Shown: piece after piece, positions 9,653 through 23,165 of the stretch
Layout of the letters: each line of letters starts with the position of its first letter
Position numbering within the stretch: position 1 is the stretch's first letter
Assembly: GCA_014169315.1 (NCBI GenBank)
Contig: AP022133.1
Coordinates: 1,736,001 to 1,800,000 of the forward strand
Direction: 5' to 3'
DNA: 64,000 nucleotides
DNA from: Enterobacter cloacae
Lineage (GTDB): Bacteria > Pseudomonadota > Gammaproteobacteria > Enterobacterales > Enterobacteriaceae
Notes under the pieces: model-generated
What the model was told of the DNA's origin: nothing
The model's input: only the letters and a program-made list of their open reading frames with translations
The model's database searches: none
Position numbers and translations under genes: made by a program

Positions 9653-9803
9653 TACCATAATCCATATAAATGATAAGGTTATTGTTTTATAAGGCGTTAA
9701 TGATAATTATGATGAATGAGTATGTCGGGAAGATCGGGGGAAGTGCAAAGAGTTTGTAAATAGTCCCCCGGCAACAGGTGTTACCGGGGGGATTGAGAGC
9801 CCG

Positions 9804-12800
9804 TTACGCGATAGCGTTTTCTTCCAGCTGGCGCATAAAATTACGCACCCAGTCCATGCGGGTTTTACGCTCCGCCAGCGCCTGAACAAAGCGGAGGCGC
9901 GTTGGGCCATCAAGACGGAAGTGCTGCGGCTGTTTTTGCAGCAAACCAATCAGCCACATCGGGTCGACATGGTTTTTCTCGGCGAACTCAATAATGCCGC
10001 CTTTTTCATTGCTTTCGAACTTGCGAATGCCCAGTTTCTGCGCCTGTTGCCGCAGCCGCGCAATATCCAGCAGAGTTCTCGCGGCATCTGGCAGAAGCCC
10101 AAAACGGTCGATCAACTCGACCTTAATTTCTTCCAGTTCGGTTTCTTTTTTCGCACTGGCAATACGTTTGTAGAACGACAGGCGGGTATTCACATCCGGG
10201 ATAAAATCATCCGGCAGCAGGGAAGGCATACGCAGTTCCACTTCCGTTTGCTGGCTGGTGAGATCTTCCAGCGACGGTTCACGCCCGGCCTTCAGCGCAT
10301 CGACGGCATTTTCCAGCAGCTCCATATACAGCGAGAAGCCGATGGTTTCCATTGAGCCGCTCTGGTCTTCACCCAGTAGTTCACCGGCACCGCGGATCTC
10401 GAGATCGTGCGTCGCCAGCGCGAAACCGGCACCCAGATCTTCCAGCGAGGCGATCGCTTCCAGACGCTTTTGCGCGTCGGTCGTCATTGCTTTCGGATGC
10501 GGCGTCAGCAGCCAGGCGTACGCCTGGTGGTGTGAACGTCCGACACGACCGCGCAGCTGGTGTAGCTGTGCCAGACCAAAGTGATCCGCGCGTTCAATGA
10601 TGATGGTGTTTGCTGTCGGAATGTCGATCCCGGTTTCGATGATGGTGGTACACACCAGCACGTTAAAACGCTGGTGGTGGAAGTCGTTCATCACCCGTTC
10701 CAGCTCACGTTCGCGCATCTGCCCATGACCGATGGCAATGCGTGCTTCCGGCACCAGCTCGGCCAGCCTGTCCGCCGCTTTCTGGATATTTTCCACGTCG
10801 TTGTACAGGTAATAAACCTGCCCACCACGCAGCACTTCACGCAGAATGGCCTCACGTACCACCAGATTGTCATACTCGCGAACAAAGGTCTTCACCGCCA
10901 GACGGCGCGCTGGCGGGGTGGCGATAATCGACAGATCGCGCATGCCGCTCATTGCCATGTTCAGCGTACGCGGAATTGGCGTGGCGGTCAGGGTCAGAAT
11001 GTCGACATCGGCGCGCATTGCTTTAATGCGCTCTTTATGACGCACCCCGAAGCGGTGCTCTTCATCCACAATCAACAGCCCCAGATCTTTCCATTTCACA
11101 TCGCTCTGCAGTAGCTTGTGGGTGCCGATCAAAATATCGATCTTGCCTTCACTGGCCTGCTCCAGAATGTGTGTTTGCTCTTTGGCACTGCGAAAACGTG
11201 ACAACATCTCAATGCGTACCGGCCAGTTGGCAAAACGGTCGCGGAAGTTGTCAAAGTGCTGTTGGGCGAGAAGGGTGGTCGGCACCAGCACCGCAACCTG
11301 CTTGTTGTTCTCTACGGCCAGGAAGGCGGCGCGCATCGCCACTTCGGTTTTCCCGAAGCCAACGTCGCCACACACCAGCCTGTCCATCGCCAGCGGCTGA
11401 CACATGTCGCTCAGTACGGCATTAATAGCCTGTGCCTGGTCCGGCGTGGTTTCAAACGGGAAGCTGTCGCAGAACAGCTGATATTGTTCTTTATCGTGTT
11501 TAAAGGCATAGCCTTCTTTGGCTGCGCGCTGGGCGTAGATATCCAGCAGTTCTGCCGCCACATCGCGCACTTTTTCGGCGGCCTTCTGACGCGCTCGCGC
11601 CCAGGCATCACCGCCCAGTTTGTGCAGCGGTGCATTGTCCTCTGCGCCACCGGCGTAGCGGCTGATCAGGTGCAGGGAAGATACCGGGACATAGAGTTTG
11701 GCGTCGTTAGCGTAGGTCAGCATCAGGTACTCGCCTTTGATGCCACCCGCTTCAAGCGTGGTCATCCCCTGATAGCGCCCAACGCCGTGTTCGAGGTGAA
11801 CAATCGGCTGGCCCGTGTGCAGCTCCGCCAGGTTGCGGATCAGCGTGTCCGGGTTGATGGTGCGACGGCTGTCCTGACGGCGACGCGCCACGCGTTCCCC
11901 CAGCAGGTCGCTTTCGCAAATCAGCGCCAGGTTGTTGAGCGTATCGATAAACCCGTGCTCGGCGGCACCGATCATCAGGTAACGCCCATTACCGCTGGCT
12001 TCGCTCAGCCGCAGAATGCGCTTCGGCGCAACTTTAATCCGCCCGAGCAGTTCACCCAGGGCTTCCCGGCGTCCTTCACTCTCAACCGAGAAGACCACCG
12101 GCCCGGTAAAGGATTCGAGGAACTTGCGCAGATTATCCAGCGGTGATTTTTGCTGCGCCTGAACGGCCAGCTCGGGCAATTTCTGGAACGCCAGATTAGT
12201 ATTGGCCGCTTTGTCGGCAAGCGATTCCGTTTTGAGCTGCATACGCGGCCAGCGCTTCAGCTCGGCGTTTAGCTCGTCAGTGCGTAGCCACAGCGTTTCC
12301 GGCGGCAGTAGCGGACGCATCGGATCCACGCCCCGACTTTCAAAACGGGCGCGCGTTTCACTTTCAAAACGACTGGCACTGGCGTCGACATCACCGGTAT
12401 TCACAATCAGCGTGTTTGCCGGGAAGTAGCTAAACAGTGCGGGCAGTGGTTCGTTAAAGAACAACGGCTGCCAGTATTCGATCCCCGCCGGCAGCGTGCC
12501 TTTGCTGACCTGCTGATAAATATGTTCGGCGTCACGCTTCACATCAAACTTGTCACGCCACTGGCTGCGGAACAGCTCGATGGCGGTTTTGTCCGTCGGG
12601 AATTCATGGGCGGGCAGCAAGTTAATGGAGTCCACTTCTTCCAGCGTACGCTGGGTGTCAGCATCGAACACGCGCAGGCTGTCGATTTCATCATCGAAGA
12701 AATCCAGGCGATAAGGCTGGTCGCTACCCATCGGATAGAGATCCAGCAGCGCGCCGCGCGTGGCGTATTCACCGTGCTCCATCACCTGATCGACGTGGCG

Positions 12801-13250
12801 ATAACCAGCGCTATCCAGCTGCGCGCGCAGGGCATCGCGCGACAGGCGCTGGCCTTTTTTCATCACCAGGGCATGGCCATGCAGATAACTGTGTGGGCAA
12901 ACGCGCTGCATCAGCGTGTTCACCGGGACGATTAATACGCCGCGCTGCATGGTCGGTAATTGATAAAGTGTCGACAGACGTGAGGAGATGATCTCCTGAT
13001 GCGGGGAGAAGCTGTCATAGGGCAGCGTTTCCCAGTCGGCCAGGCTGGACACCAGGTTATCGGTGAACTGCCGAATTTCGTCGTGCAGACGCAGGGCATT
13101 TTGCATGTCCGGGGCAACCAGCACCACCGGGCCAGGATGGCGCTCAGCGATTTCTGCCACCAGCGTGGCACACGCCGCGCCCGTGAGTTCGCCCAGCTGG
13201 CGCTGGTCGCCCGCTTTGACGGGCAAGGAATAACGATAGTGTTCAGCCAT
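9804..13250 (-). CDS. mfd: Transcription-repair coupling factor Mfd
   Basis: ATP-dependent translocase that pushes stalled RNA polymerase off damaged DNA and recruits UvrA. It has 1148 residues, the E. coli length. Visible parts in order: UvrB-homology N-terminus, central RNA-polymerase-interaction region (PIVHLEHGVGRYQGM...), SF2 translocase with Walker A GDVGFGKTEVAMRAA and Walker B LIVDEEHRFG, TATPIPRTLNMAM and the TRG region, then the TRCF C-terminal domain. A longer in-frame ATG (13301) would add 17 residues without family support; ATG at 13250 gives MAEHYRYSLPVKAG, matching the family start. Confidence 0.97.
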   Translation of the reverse strand: MAEHYRYSLPVKAGDQRQLGELTGAACATLVAEIAERHPGPVVLVAPDMQNALRLHDEIRQFTDNLVSSLADWETLPYDSFSPHQEIISSRLSTLYQLPTMQRGVLIVPVNTLMQRVCPHSYLHGHALVMKKGQRLSRDALRAQLDSAGYRHVDQVMEHGEYATRGALLDLYPMGSDQPYRLDFFDDEIDSLRVFDADTQRTLEEVDSINLLPAHEFPTDKTAIELFRSQWRDKFDVKRDAEHIYQQVSKGTLPAGIEYWQPLFFNEPLPALFSYFPANTLIVNTGDVDASASRFESETRARFESRGVDPMRPLLPPETLWLRTDELNAELKRWPRMQLKTESLADKAANTNLAFQKLPELAVQAQQKSPLDNLRKFLESFTGPVVFSVESEGRREALGELLGRIKVAPKRILRLSEASGNGRYLMIGAAEHGFIDTLNNLALICESDLLGERVARRRQDSRRTINPDTLIRNLAELHTGQPIVHLEHGVGRYQGMTTLEAGGIKGEYLMLTYANDAKLYVPVSSLHLISRYAGGAEDNAPLHKLGGDAWARARQKAAEKVRDVAAELLDIYAQRAAKEGYAFKHDKEQYQLFCDSFPFETTPDQAQAINAVLSDMCQPLAMDRLVCGDVGFGKTEVAMRAAFLAVENNKQVAVLVPTTLLAQQHFDNFRDRFANWPVRIEMLSRFRSAKEQTHILEQASEGKIDILIGTHKLLQSDVKWKDLGLLIVDEEHRFGVRHKERIKAMRADVDILTLTATPIPRTLNMAMSGMRDLSIIATPPARRLAVKTFVREYDNLVVREAILREVLRGGQVYYLYNDVENIQKAADRLAELVPEARIAIGHGQMRERELERVMNDFHHQRFNVLVCTTIIETGIDIPTANTIIIERADHFGLAQLHQLRGRVGRSHHQAYAWLLTPHPKAMTTDAQKRLEAIASLEDLGAGFALATHDLEIRGAGELLGEDQSGSMETIGFSLYMELLENAVDALKAGREPSLEDLTSQQTEVELRMPSLLPDDFIPDVNTRLSFYKRIASAKKETELEEIKVELIDRFGLLPDAARTLLDIARLRQQAQKLGIRKFESNEKGGIIEFAEKNHVDPMWLIGLLQKQPQHFRLDGPTRLRFVQALAERKTRMDWVRNFMRQLEENAIA

Positions 13251-16723
<3,473 letters not shown>

Positions 16724-16757
16724 TTACGTCATGATTCATTGTCTTATACACAAAATC

Positions 16758-16861
16758 ATTCAAGCTGGATCAAGGCGGCAAGTCTGAGAATCCCCAGAAG
16801 CTTACTTAAGTAGGTGACTGGGGTGAACAGACGAAGCCAACGCAGAGGCAGTTTGAAGGAT
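16758..16861. repeat. MITE-like imperfect palindromic intergenic element
   Basis: About 100 bp with inverted termini (TTCAAGCTG...CAGTTTGAA) and a central hairpin CCCCAG...CTGGGG around GCTTACTTAAGTAGG. I recall closely similar CCCCAG-AGCTTAC-GTAAGTGACTGGGG sequences scattered between genes of enterobacteria. It lies between lolE and nagK and may act as an mRNA hairpin. Only one copy is present in this window. Confidence 0.6.
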
Positions 16862-16898
16862 GAAGTGTATGGCCGCTGAATCAAAAGAGGAATGCATT

Positions 16899-17810
16899 AT
16901 GTATTATGGATTTGATATTGGCGGCACTAAAATTGCGTTGGGCGTGTTTGATGAAAACCTCAAACTGCAGTGGGAAACTCGTGTTCCCACCCCGCGTGAA
17001 AGCTACGATGAATTTTTAACGGCCATTGCCGCGCTGGTGGCGCAAGCCGACGCTCGTTTTGGTGTAAAAGGCAGCGTCGGCATTGGTATTCCGGGAATGC
17101 CCGAAACGGAGGATGGCACGCTGTATGCCGCCAACGTTCCTGCAGCCAGCGGTAAACCGCTGCGCGCCGATCTCTCTGTTCTCCTTGAACGCGACGTGCG
17201 TTTAGATAACGATGCCAACTGTTTTGCTCTCTCGGAAGCCTGGGACGACGAGTTCCGCCAATATCCGCTGGTGATGGGGCTGATCCTCGGTACGGGCGTC
17301 GGTGGCGGGATCGTCATCAACGGTAAACCGATTACCGGGCACAGTTACATCACGGGTGAATTCGGCCATATCCGCCTGCCGGTGGATGCGCTGGAGGTGG
17401 TGGGGCGCGATTTCCCGCTGACGCGCTGCGGCTGTGGTCAGCGCGGCTGCATTGAAAACTATCTTTCAGGCCGTGGGTTTGCATGGCTTTATGAACACTT
17501 CTATCATCAGAAACTTGAAGCCATCCAAATCATTACCTTGTGGGAGCAAGGGGATGCGCAGGCGCGTGAACACGTCGAACGCTATCTTGATTTGCTGGCG
17601 GTGTGTCTGGGGAATATTCTGACTATTGTCGACCCGGATCTGCTGGTGATTGGGGGTGGGCTTTCAAACTTTACAGCGATTACGGAACAGTTGTCCGGGC
17701 GTTTGCCCCGACATTTATTGCCGGTCGCCCACGTGCCGCGTATTGAACGCGCGCGGCACGGGGACGCAGGAGGCATGCGCGGAGCCGCATTCCTTCATCT
17801 CACCGATTAG
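16899..17810 (+). CDS. nagK: N-acetyl-D-glucosamine kinase
   Basis: ROK-family cytosolic kinase that makes GlcNAc-6-phosphate from GlcNAc released by NagZ and other amidohydrolases during wall recycling. Of 303 residues, the start [14 protein letters not shown] is the phosphate-binding motif; [11 protein letters not shown] contains the catalytic Asp; the ROK zinc site is [17 protein letters not shown] (about residues 177-193). ATG at 16899 has AAAGAGGAATGCATT upstream; an in-frame ATG 39 nt earlier lies inside the palindromic repeat and is less likely. It is followed 14 nt later by cobB. Confidence 0.95.
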   Translation: MYYGFDIGGTKIALGVFDENLKLQWETRVPTPRESYDEFLTAIAALVAQADARFGVKGSVGIGIPGMPETEDGTLYAANVPAASGKPLRADLSVLLERDVRLDNDANCFALSEAWDDEFRQYPLVMGLILGTGVGGGIVINGKPITGHSYITGEFGHIRLPVDALEVVGRDFPLTRCGCGQRGCIENYLSGRGFAWLYEHFYHQKLEAIQIITLWEQGDAQAREHVERYLDLLAVCLGNILTIVDPDLLVIGGGLSNFTAITEQLSGRLPRHLLPVAHVPRIERARHGDAGGMRGAAFLHLTD

Positions 17811-17824
17811 TTTACGAGGTTACT

Positions 17825-18646
17825 ATGCTGTCGCGTCGGTTAGGTCGACTCAGCCGTTTTCGCAAAAATAAACGCCGCTTACGTGAGCGCTTGCGCCAGC
17901 GGATTTTTTTCAGGGACAGAATGATGCCGGAAGCGATGGATAAACCCAGAGTGGTGGTCCTGACCGGTGCGGGGATCTCTGCCGAATCTGGTATTCGTAC
18001 CTTCCGTGCGACGGATGGGCTGTGGGAAGAGCATCGTGTCGAGGATGTGGCGACGCCGGAAGGCTTCGCCCGCGATCCGGAGCTGGTGCAGGCGTTTTAT
18101 AACGCCCGTCGTCGTCAGCTTCAGCAACCGGAGGTTGCGCCGAATGCGGCGCATCTGGCACTTGCGCAACTGGAAGAGGCGCTGGGGGATCGTTTTCTGC
18201 TGATCACGCAGAATATCGACAACCTGCATGAGCGAGCGGGTAACCGGAACATCATCCATATGCACGGTGAACTGCTGAAGGTGCGCTGCGCCTGGAGCGG
18301 TCAGGTGCTGGACTGGAAAGAGGATGTGCTGGAGGAAGACCGGTGCCATTGCTGTCAGTTCCCTTCGCGCCTGCGCCCACACGTGGTCTGGTTTGGTGAA
18401 ATGCCGCTGGGGATGGATGATATCTACAGTGCGCTGGCAATGGCGGACGTGTTTATTGCTATTGGCACCTCAGGTCATGTCTATCCGGCAGCAGGTTTTG
18501 TACACGAAGCGCGGCTACATGGTGCTCACACGGTAGAACTTAATCTTGAGCCGAGCCAGGTTGGGAGCGAGTTTGAAGAGAAGCACTATGGCCTGGCAAG
18601 TCAAGTGGTACCGGAATTTGTCGATAAGCTGCTGAAAGGGCTGTAA
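17825..18646 (+). CDS. cobB: NAD-dependent protein deacylase CobB (sirtuin)
   Basis: Removes acetyl and succinyl groups from lysines, for example on acetyl-CoA synthetase. It has 273 residues, including the basic N-terminal extension of the long isoform ([20 protein letters not shown]). Sirtuin motifs: [14 protein letters not shown] (about 49-62), [12 protein letters not shown] (about 128-139) and catalytic His in HMHGE. The Cys residues VRCAWSG and DRCHCC form the zinc region. An internal ATG at 17923 or 17938 could give the short isoform. It is co-directional with nagK. Confidence 0.95.
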   Translation: MLSRRLGRLSRFRKNKRRLRERLRQRIFFRDRMMPEAMDKPRVVVLTGAGISAESGIRTFRATDGLWEEHRVEDVATPEGFARDPELVQAFYNARRRQLQQPEVAPNAAHLALAQLEEALGDRFLLITQNIDNLHERAGNRNIIHMHGELLKVRCAWSGQVLDWKEDVLEEDRCHCCQFPSRLRPHVVWFGEMPLGMDDIYSALAMADVFIAIGTSGHVYPAAGFVHEARLHGAHTVELNLEPSQVGSEFEEKHYGLASQVVPEFVDKLLKGL

Positions 18647-18655
18647 CCGTAAAAA

Positions 18656-18680
18656 GGCACCCGTTTTACCGGGTGCCTTT
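18656..18680. terminator. Terminator between cobB and the chemoreceptor gene
   Basis: Stem GGCACCCG/CGGGTGCC with AAAAA on the left and TTT on the right lies between convergent genes and probably works in both directions. Confidence 0.85.
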
Positions 18681-18684
18681 GTCG

Positions 18685-20604
18685 TTATGAATTAAAGAAT
18701 GCCAGCGTTTTCTCCAGTGATTTCGCCTGCTCGTCCAGCGACAGTGCTGCGGCTGAAATCTGCTGCACCAGTGACGCATTCTGCTGAGTGGTGCTGTCCA
18801 TCTGATTGACGGCGGTGCTGACCTGACTAATCCCCCGGTTCTGCTCGTCCAGCGCCTGAACAATTTCGTTAATCACCAGGTGCACATGCGACACGGCCTC
18901 GATGACCTGCTTCATCATGCCACCGGTTTCATTAACCAGTTCAACGCCTTTGCTGACGCGGCTCGACGACTCCGCAATCAGATGTGAGATCTCTTTGGCC
19001 GCGTTGGCGCTCCGCTGGGCAAGATTGCGGACTTCACCAGCCACCACGGCAAACCCGCGTCCCTGTTCGCCCGCCCGGGCGGCTTCCACGGCAGCGTTCA
19101 GCGCCAGAATATTGGTCTGGAAGGCAATACCGTCCACAATGCTGTTGATCTCGCCGATTTTACGGGCGCTCTCGTCTATTTCGGCGATCACGTCCACGAC
19201 CTCGTTCACCAGCGTTTCACCCCGACCGGCGATCGTGGCCGCATGGTCGGTCAGACGTGTCGCCTTGTGAGCATTGTCGGCGTTATTTTTCACCGTGGCG
19301 GAAATTTCTTCCATGCTGGCTGCTGTCTCAACAATCGCCGCCGCCTGTTCTTCGGTACGCGAGGCCAGATCAAGGTTACCCGCCGAAATTTCGCTGGTGC
19401 CGCCGTGGACAGTGTGACTGGCCTCGTTGATGTTGTCGACGATGCGTCTGAGCTGCATCTGCATGGTATGCAGGGCGTAGAAAATGCTGCGGGTATCGCC
19501 AGCCCGAACCGGGATAACGTTATTTAAATCACCCCGTGCAACGGCCAGCGCAATACCGGCGGCATCAGCCGGCTCACCACCAACCGGGCGGTCAACTTTG
19601 CGGGTAAAGATCTGTGCCATCACCAGGCTAACCACCACGATACTTAACACCATCAGGATGATGGCTTTCAGCAAAAACTGCCTTGCCTCGGCCATCACTT
19701 CGCTGACCGGTGTGACGATGGCCAGCTTCCACGGCGTTTCACTGTTGCCGATAGTGATGGATTGCCAGGTAATAAACACCTCTTCCTTCAGAAGAGGATC
19801 GGGAACGCGGATGACGTCGTTACCGGCAATTTTACCTGCATAAGGCTTACCCACGGCCCGTTTATCCGGGCTGGAAACCACGGTGTTGCCTGCTGAGAGG
19901 AGCAGGGCATAGCCTGTGTTGTTCCAGGGTTTAATCGCACCGATCATCGTCTGCAGCGTGGCCAGTGAGAAGTCGGATGTTACTGATCCCAGGAACTGAC
20001 CATCATGCATGATGGGCGCAGCAATCGACGTGAGCATCACGTCAACGCCGTTGTAGGGGTAAATATAGGGCTCGATGATGACGTCTTTTTGTCGCTGCTT
20101 CGGCAACAGATAGTAATCACCGCTGCCCGGCGTTTCTATATCAGTCAGCAGGTGTAACGCGGGTTTTCCCGTGGTATCGCGGTCGACGTAGCGGGCGTAA
20201 CGTCCTGCCGGATCTTCACCGCTCTGACCGGCAAAAGTGGCATCTTTGCCATCGAAGGCGTTGGGTTCAAACGCCATCGACATGGACAAAAAATTGCCGT
20301 GCGCGGTGAGATAATGCGTGAGCAGCTGGTTTAACCCCTGACGGTCAGCCATTCCCGCGTCACGCAACGCAAGGGCGCTGTTGCCGATATCCCGGGCGGC
20401 TGTCAGGGCTGAATCCATCTGCTTACTGACCTGTAAAGACTGAACTTGCGCAATTTGCTGGATGTGCTTTTTGGCCAGAACCTCTTGCTGAGCCATCCAT
20501 TGCCACATCATAAAACCGATCGTTGCCGTAAAGCCTACCGTCACGGTGATAAAAATAGATAACAGCATCAATGTTTTGACACTTAATTTTCGTTTTTGGA
20601 TCAT
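18685..20604 (-). CDS. Methyl-accepting chemotaxis protein with dCache-type sensor
   Basis: Inner-membrane chemoreceptor of 639 residues. TM1 is at about 10-33 ([20 protein letters not shown]). A periplasmic domain of about 290 residues of dCache type follows ([30 protein letters not shown]), then TM2 ([21 protein letters not shown]), a HAMP domain and the signalling hairpin [19 protein letters not shown]. It ends [10 protein letters not shown] with no NWETF-type pentapeptide for CheR/CheB. I choose the ATG at 20604 because the possible upstream ATG (20661) falls before the predicted FliA start site. It is absent at this position in E. coli K-12; ligand unknown. Confidence 0.9.
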   Translation of the reverse strand: MIQKRKLSVKTLMLLSIFITVTVGFTATIGFMMWQWMAQQEVLAKKHIQQIAQVQSLQVSKQMDSALTAARDIGNSALALRDAGMADRQGLNQLLTHYLTAHGNFLSMSMAFEPNAFDGKDATFAGQSGEDPAGRYARYVDRDTTGKPALHLLTDIETPGSGDYYLLPKQRQKDVIIEPYIYPYNGVDVMLTSIAAPIMHDGQFLGSVTSDFSLATLQTMIGAIKPWNNTGYALLLSAGNTVVSSPDKRAVGKPYAGKIAGNDVIRVPDPLLKEEVFITWQSITIGNSETPWKLAIVTPVSEVMAEARQFLLKAIILMVLSIVVVSLVMAQIFTRKVDRPVGGEPADAAGIALAVARGDLNNVIPVRAGDTRSIFYALHTMQMQLRRIVDNINEASHTVHGGTSEISAGNLDLASRTEEQAAAIVETAASMEEISATVKNNADNAHKATRLTDHAATIAGRGETLVNEVVDVIAEIDESARKIGEINSIVDGIAFQTNILALNAAVEAARAGEQGRGFAVVAGEVRNLAQRSANAAKEISHLIAESSSRVSKGVELVNETGGMMKQVIEAVSHVHLVINEIVQALDEQNRGISQVSTAVNQMDSTTQQNASLVQQISAAALSLDEQAKSLEKTLAFFNS

Positions 20605-20661
20605 AGCGTTCTTCACTCTTTTCTCCAGGAATGTCGCACATACCGGGCATGTACAGATCAT

Positions 20662-20689
20662 TTATCGGATATATCTCCATTTTTCTGTA
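20662..20689 (-). promoter_or_regulatory. Possible flagellar sigma-28 (FliA) promoter of the chemoreceptor
   Basis: On the minus strand TACAGAAA, 12 bp, TCCGATAA resembles the FliA consensus TAAAGTTT-N11-GCCGATAA: the -10 has one mismatch, the -35 is weak. Chemoreceptor genes of enterobacteria are usually FliA-dependent. Confidence 0.45.
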
Positions 20690-20853
20690 GAGTGCGGGAT
20701 AAATTTAATTTAAATTTTGAGAATGCAATTCCTTTTGATTAGTGTGGTTGCTAATGTTTTGTGCAATAAATCAAAATAGCGCTCGATAATGCTCGTTATA
20801 CTCGTGTAAAAAGAAGATGCTAATAAATATAAAAACGATGAGGAGGATGGGAT

Positions 20854-22083
20854 ATGTACGCATTTATCGCGAGACAACCCATTTTTAACACGGATATGAA
20901 TACAGTGGCGTATGAGCTGCTTTTCAGGGATGGGATGACAAACCGTTTTCCGGATGTGTCGGCGGAATATGCAACATCCAGGATGATTTCTGACCAGTTT
21001 TTATGTGTCCCGTCTCAGCAGATTGCTGGGACACACACGTCGTTTATCAATTTCCCTTCCCGAATGGTAATCGATCGCAGCGGAGAAGCGCTGGATAAAG
21101 ATAACGTGGTTGTTGAGATCCTCGAGGATGCTGTCCCGGGAGACGAATTATTGCAGGCCGTGAAAGAGATGAATGCCCACGGATATCGCTTTGCGTTGGA
21201 TGATTTCACCCTTGCACCTGAATGGGATGTTTTTTTACCCTATATTTCCATACTGAAATTCGATGTCAGAAATAATACCTTAGAGCAAATTGAAAATTAT
21301 TTGCAACAGCGTAAAAAGCTGACCGGACATATTAAGTATCTCGCTGAAAAAGTTGAGACTAAAGAGGAATTCAAAAAATACCGCGATGCAGGTTTTTCTC
21401 TGTTTCAGGGTTACTTTTTCTGCCGCCCGGAGATCATAAAATATAAGCGGTTATCGCAAAACCAGCTCGCAATTTTTCGTCTGCAGATGGAAATAGGACG
21501 CAACAAACCCGATTTCCGGATTATCGAGTCGCTGATTAAAACAGACCTCACTTTGTCCTATAAAATCATGCGGTATATGAAACATACCGCATTTAAATAC
21601 TGTAGTGCCTGTAATTTTAGTAAGTTAACGCTAAGTGAAGTGCTTAGGTATCTCGGTGAGAACCAGCTCAGAAGATTTGTTGCGGTCGTGGTGCTGGCCA
21701 GCGCGGGTAATGATACCGTTAACGAGCTTTACCCTCTGAGTATGATGCGAGGGAAATTTTGTGAACTGATCACCGAGAAAATGGGGGAGCCGACGCAGGC
21801 TGAAAATGCGTTCCTGTGCGGCCTGTTCTCGTTGCTCGATACTATCCTTGAACTGCCGATGACTGAGTTAATGAAGCAAATTGCCGTGCCACAGAGTGTG
21901 AGCAATGCGTTGTGCCATCAGGAAGGGCTGTTAGCCGACATCGTTACGCTTTGCCGCTACTATGAACAGCAGGAGTGGGATGAGGCGACCAGAATGTGTA
22001 ACGTGTTGGGTCTGTCGGATGAGGATGTTGTCGGGGCCATGCGAGTGGCAACGATCTGGGCAGGGGAGAATGCAGCCAGTTAA
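20854..22083 (+). CDS. EAL-HDOD signalling protein (YuxH/CdgJ type)
   Basis: A 409-residue cytosolic protein. The N-terminal EAL-like half starts with the family hallmark YAFIARQPIFNTDMNTVAYELLFRDG and keeps FALDDF and LKFDV, but the EAL tripeptide is replaced by ELL and several metal-binding positions are not conserved, so c-di-GMP hydrolysis is doubtful. The C-terminal half (about 200-390) is an HDOD domain (LIKTDLTLSYKIMRYMKH). Related Vibrio proteins regulate motility, which fits the divergent chemoreceptor 249 bp away. Ribosome site GAGGAGG. Absent here in E. coli K-12. Confidence 0.85.
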   Translation: MYAFIARQPIFNTDMNTVAYELLFRDGMTNRFPDVSAEYATSRMISDQFLCVPSQQIAGTHTSFINFPSRMVIDRSGEALDKDNVVVEILEDAVPGDELLQAVKEMNAHGYRFALDDFTLAPEWDVFLPYISILKFDVRNNTLEQIENYLQQRKKLTGHIKYLAEKVETKEEFKKYRDAGFSLFQGYFFCRPEIIKYKRLSQNQLAIFRLQMEIGRNKPDFRIIESLIKTDLTLSYKIMRYMKHTAFKYCSACNFSKLTLSEVLRYLGENQLRRFVAVVVLASAGNDTVNELYPLSMMRGKFCELITEKMGEPTQAENAFLCGLFSLLDTILELPMTELMKQIAVPQSVSNALCHQEGLLADIVTLCRYYEQQEWDEATRMCNVLGLSDEDVVGAMRVATIWAGENAAS

Positions 22084-22086
22084 TCG

Positions 22087-22116
22087 GTCCTCACGCCGCC
22101 TGTGCGACGTGAGGAC
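22087..22116. terminator. Hairpin between convergent EAL-HDOD gene and potD
   Basis: Perfect 9-bp stem GTCCTCACG/CGTGAGGAC with a 12-nt loop and no clear T-run. It is probably a terminator or 3'-end hairpin shared by the convergent genes. Confidence 0.5.
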
Positions 22117-22130
22117 GTGTGCGACACGGC

Positions 22131-23165
22131 TTAGCGGCCCGCTTTTAACTTCTGGTAATACTCTTCGTAAAGACGACTGGCATCACCGACGTCGTTCTGC
22201 CACTCCCCTTTACTGATGATTTGCGCATCCGGGTAAAGCGATTTATCGTTCGCGACCGCCGGGCTGAGCAGCTTACGCGCGGCCAGGTTTGGCGTTGGGT
22301 AGCCAATAGTCTCGGCAACCTGTTTCGCCACATCCGGGCGCAGAAGGAAGTTAATCAGCTTCAGCGCACCCTCTACATTTTTCGCATTTGACGGAATAGA
22401 GAGGCTGTCCATCCAGAAGATCCCACCTTCTTTCGGCCAGACGACTTCCAGCGGTGTACCGGCCTGGCGTGCAACATACGCGGAGCCGTTCCACACCATA
22501 CCCAGGTTCACTTCGCCTTCCATATACGGGTTTGCCGGGTTATCGGAGTTAAACGCTGCCACGTTAGGCATCAGCTTTTTCAGCTCATAATAGGCCGCTT
22601 CAATTTCTTTTGGATCCGTGGTGTTGCCAGAGTAACCCAGCTTACGCAGTGCAATCTGGAACACTTCGCGGGCGTCGTCAGTGAGCAGCAGACTACTTTT
22701 GTATTCCGGTTTCCACAGATCGGCCCAACGGGTGACGGTTTTAGGGTCGATGGCGTCACTGTTGATGCCAATAGCCGTCGCGCCCCAGATATACGGAATA
22801 GAGTAGTCATTATTCGGATCAAATGGTTTATTGAGCATCTCCGGATCGAGGTTGCTGAAGTTAGTCAGCTTCGTTTTGTCGATCTTCTGGATCATGCCCT
22901 CTTTGCGCATTTTATCGACGAAATAGGTTGAGGGAACCACCAGATCATACGCGCCGTTTTTGTAGGTTTTGAGCTTGGCGTACATGGTTTCATTCGACTC
23001 GTAGGTGGAATAGATAACCTTGATACCCGTCTCTTTTGTGAACTGTTCCAGCAGGCCTGGCGGCACATACTCAGTCCAGTTGTAGAAATAGAGCGTTTTG
23101 CTGTCATCAGCATGCGCAGTACCCATACCGAGCACCAGTGCTGCAGCGGCAAGCATTTTTTTCAT
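22131..23165 (-). CDS. potD: Spermidine/putrescine ABC transporter substrate-binding protein PotD
   Basis: Periplasmic receptor for spermidine (and putrescine). Its 344 residues include a cleavable signal peptide (KKMLAAAALVLGMGTAHA) followed by the mature start DDSKTLYFYNWTEYVPPGLLEQF. Family ligand residues are recognisable in FYNWTEY and WNGSAYVARQ. It is the last gene of potABCD; its ATG overlaps the potC stop by 4 nt. Confidence 0.97.
   Translation of the reverse strand: MKKMLAAAALVLGMGTAHADDSKTLYFYNWTEYVPPGLLEQFTKETGIKVIYSTYESNETMYAKLKTYKNGAYDLVVPSTYFVDKMRKEGMIQKIDKTKLTNFSNLDPEMLNKPFDPNNDYSIPYIWGATAIGINSDAIDPKTVTRWADLWKPEYKSSLLLTDDAREVFQIALRKLGYSGNTTDPKEIEAAYYELKKLMPNVAAFNSDNPANPYMEGEVNLGMVWNGSAYVARQAGTPLEVVWPKEGGIFWMDSLSIPSNAKNVEGALKLINFLLRPDVAKQVAETIGYPTPNLAARKLLSPAVANDKSLYPDAQIISKGEWQNDVGDASRLYEEYYQKLKAGR

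Noticed and set aside
11256..12146. Long open frames antisense to mfd
   Set aside because: Shadows of the mfd reading frame in GC-rich DNA; no start signals or homologous features.
20767..20790. FliA-like promoter for the EAL-HDOD gene (TAAATCAA...CTCGATAA)
   Set aside because: Spacing between the elements is about 7 bp instead of 11 and the -10 has an extra base.
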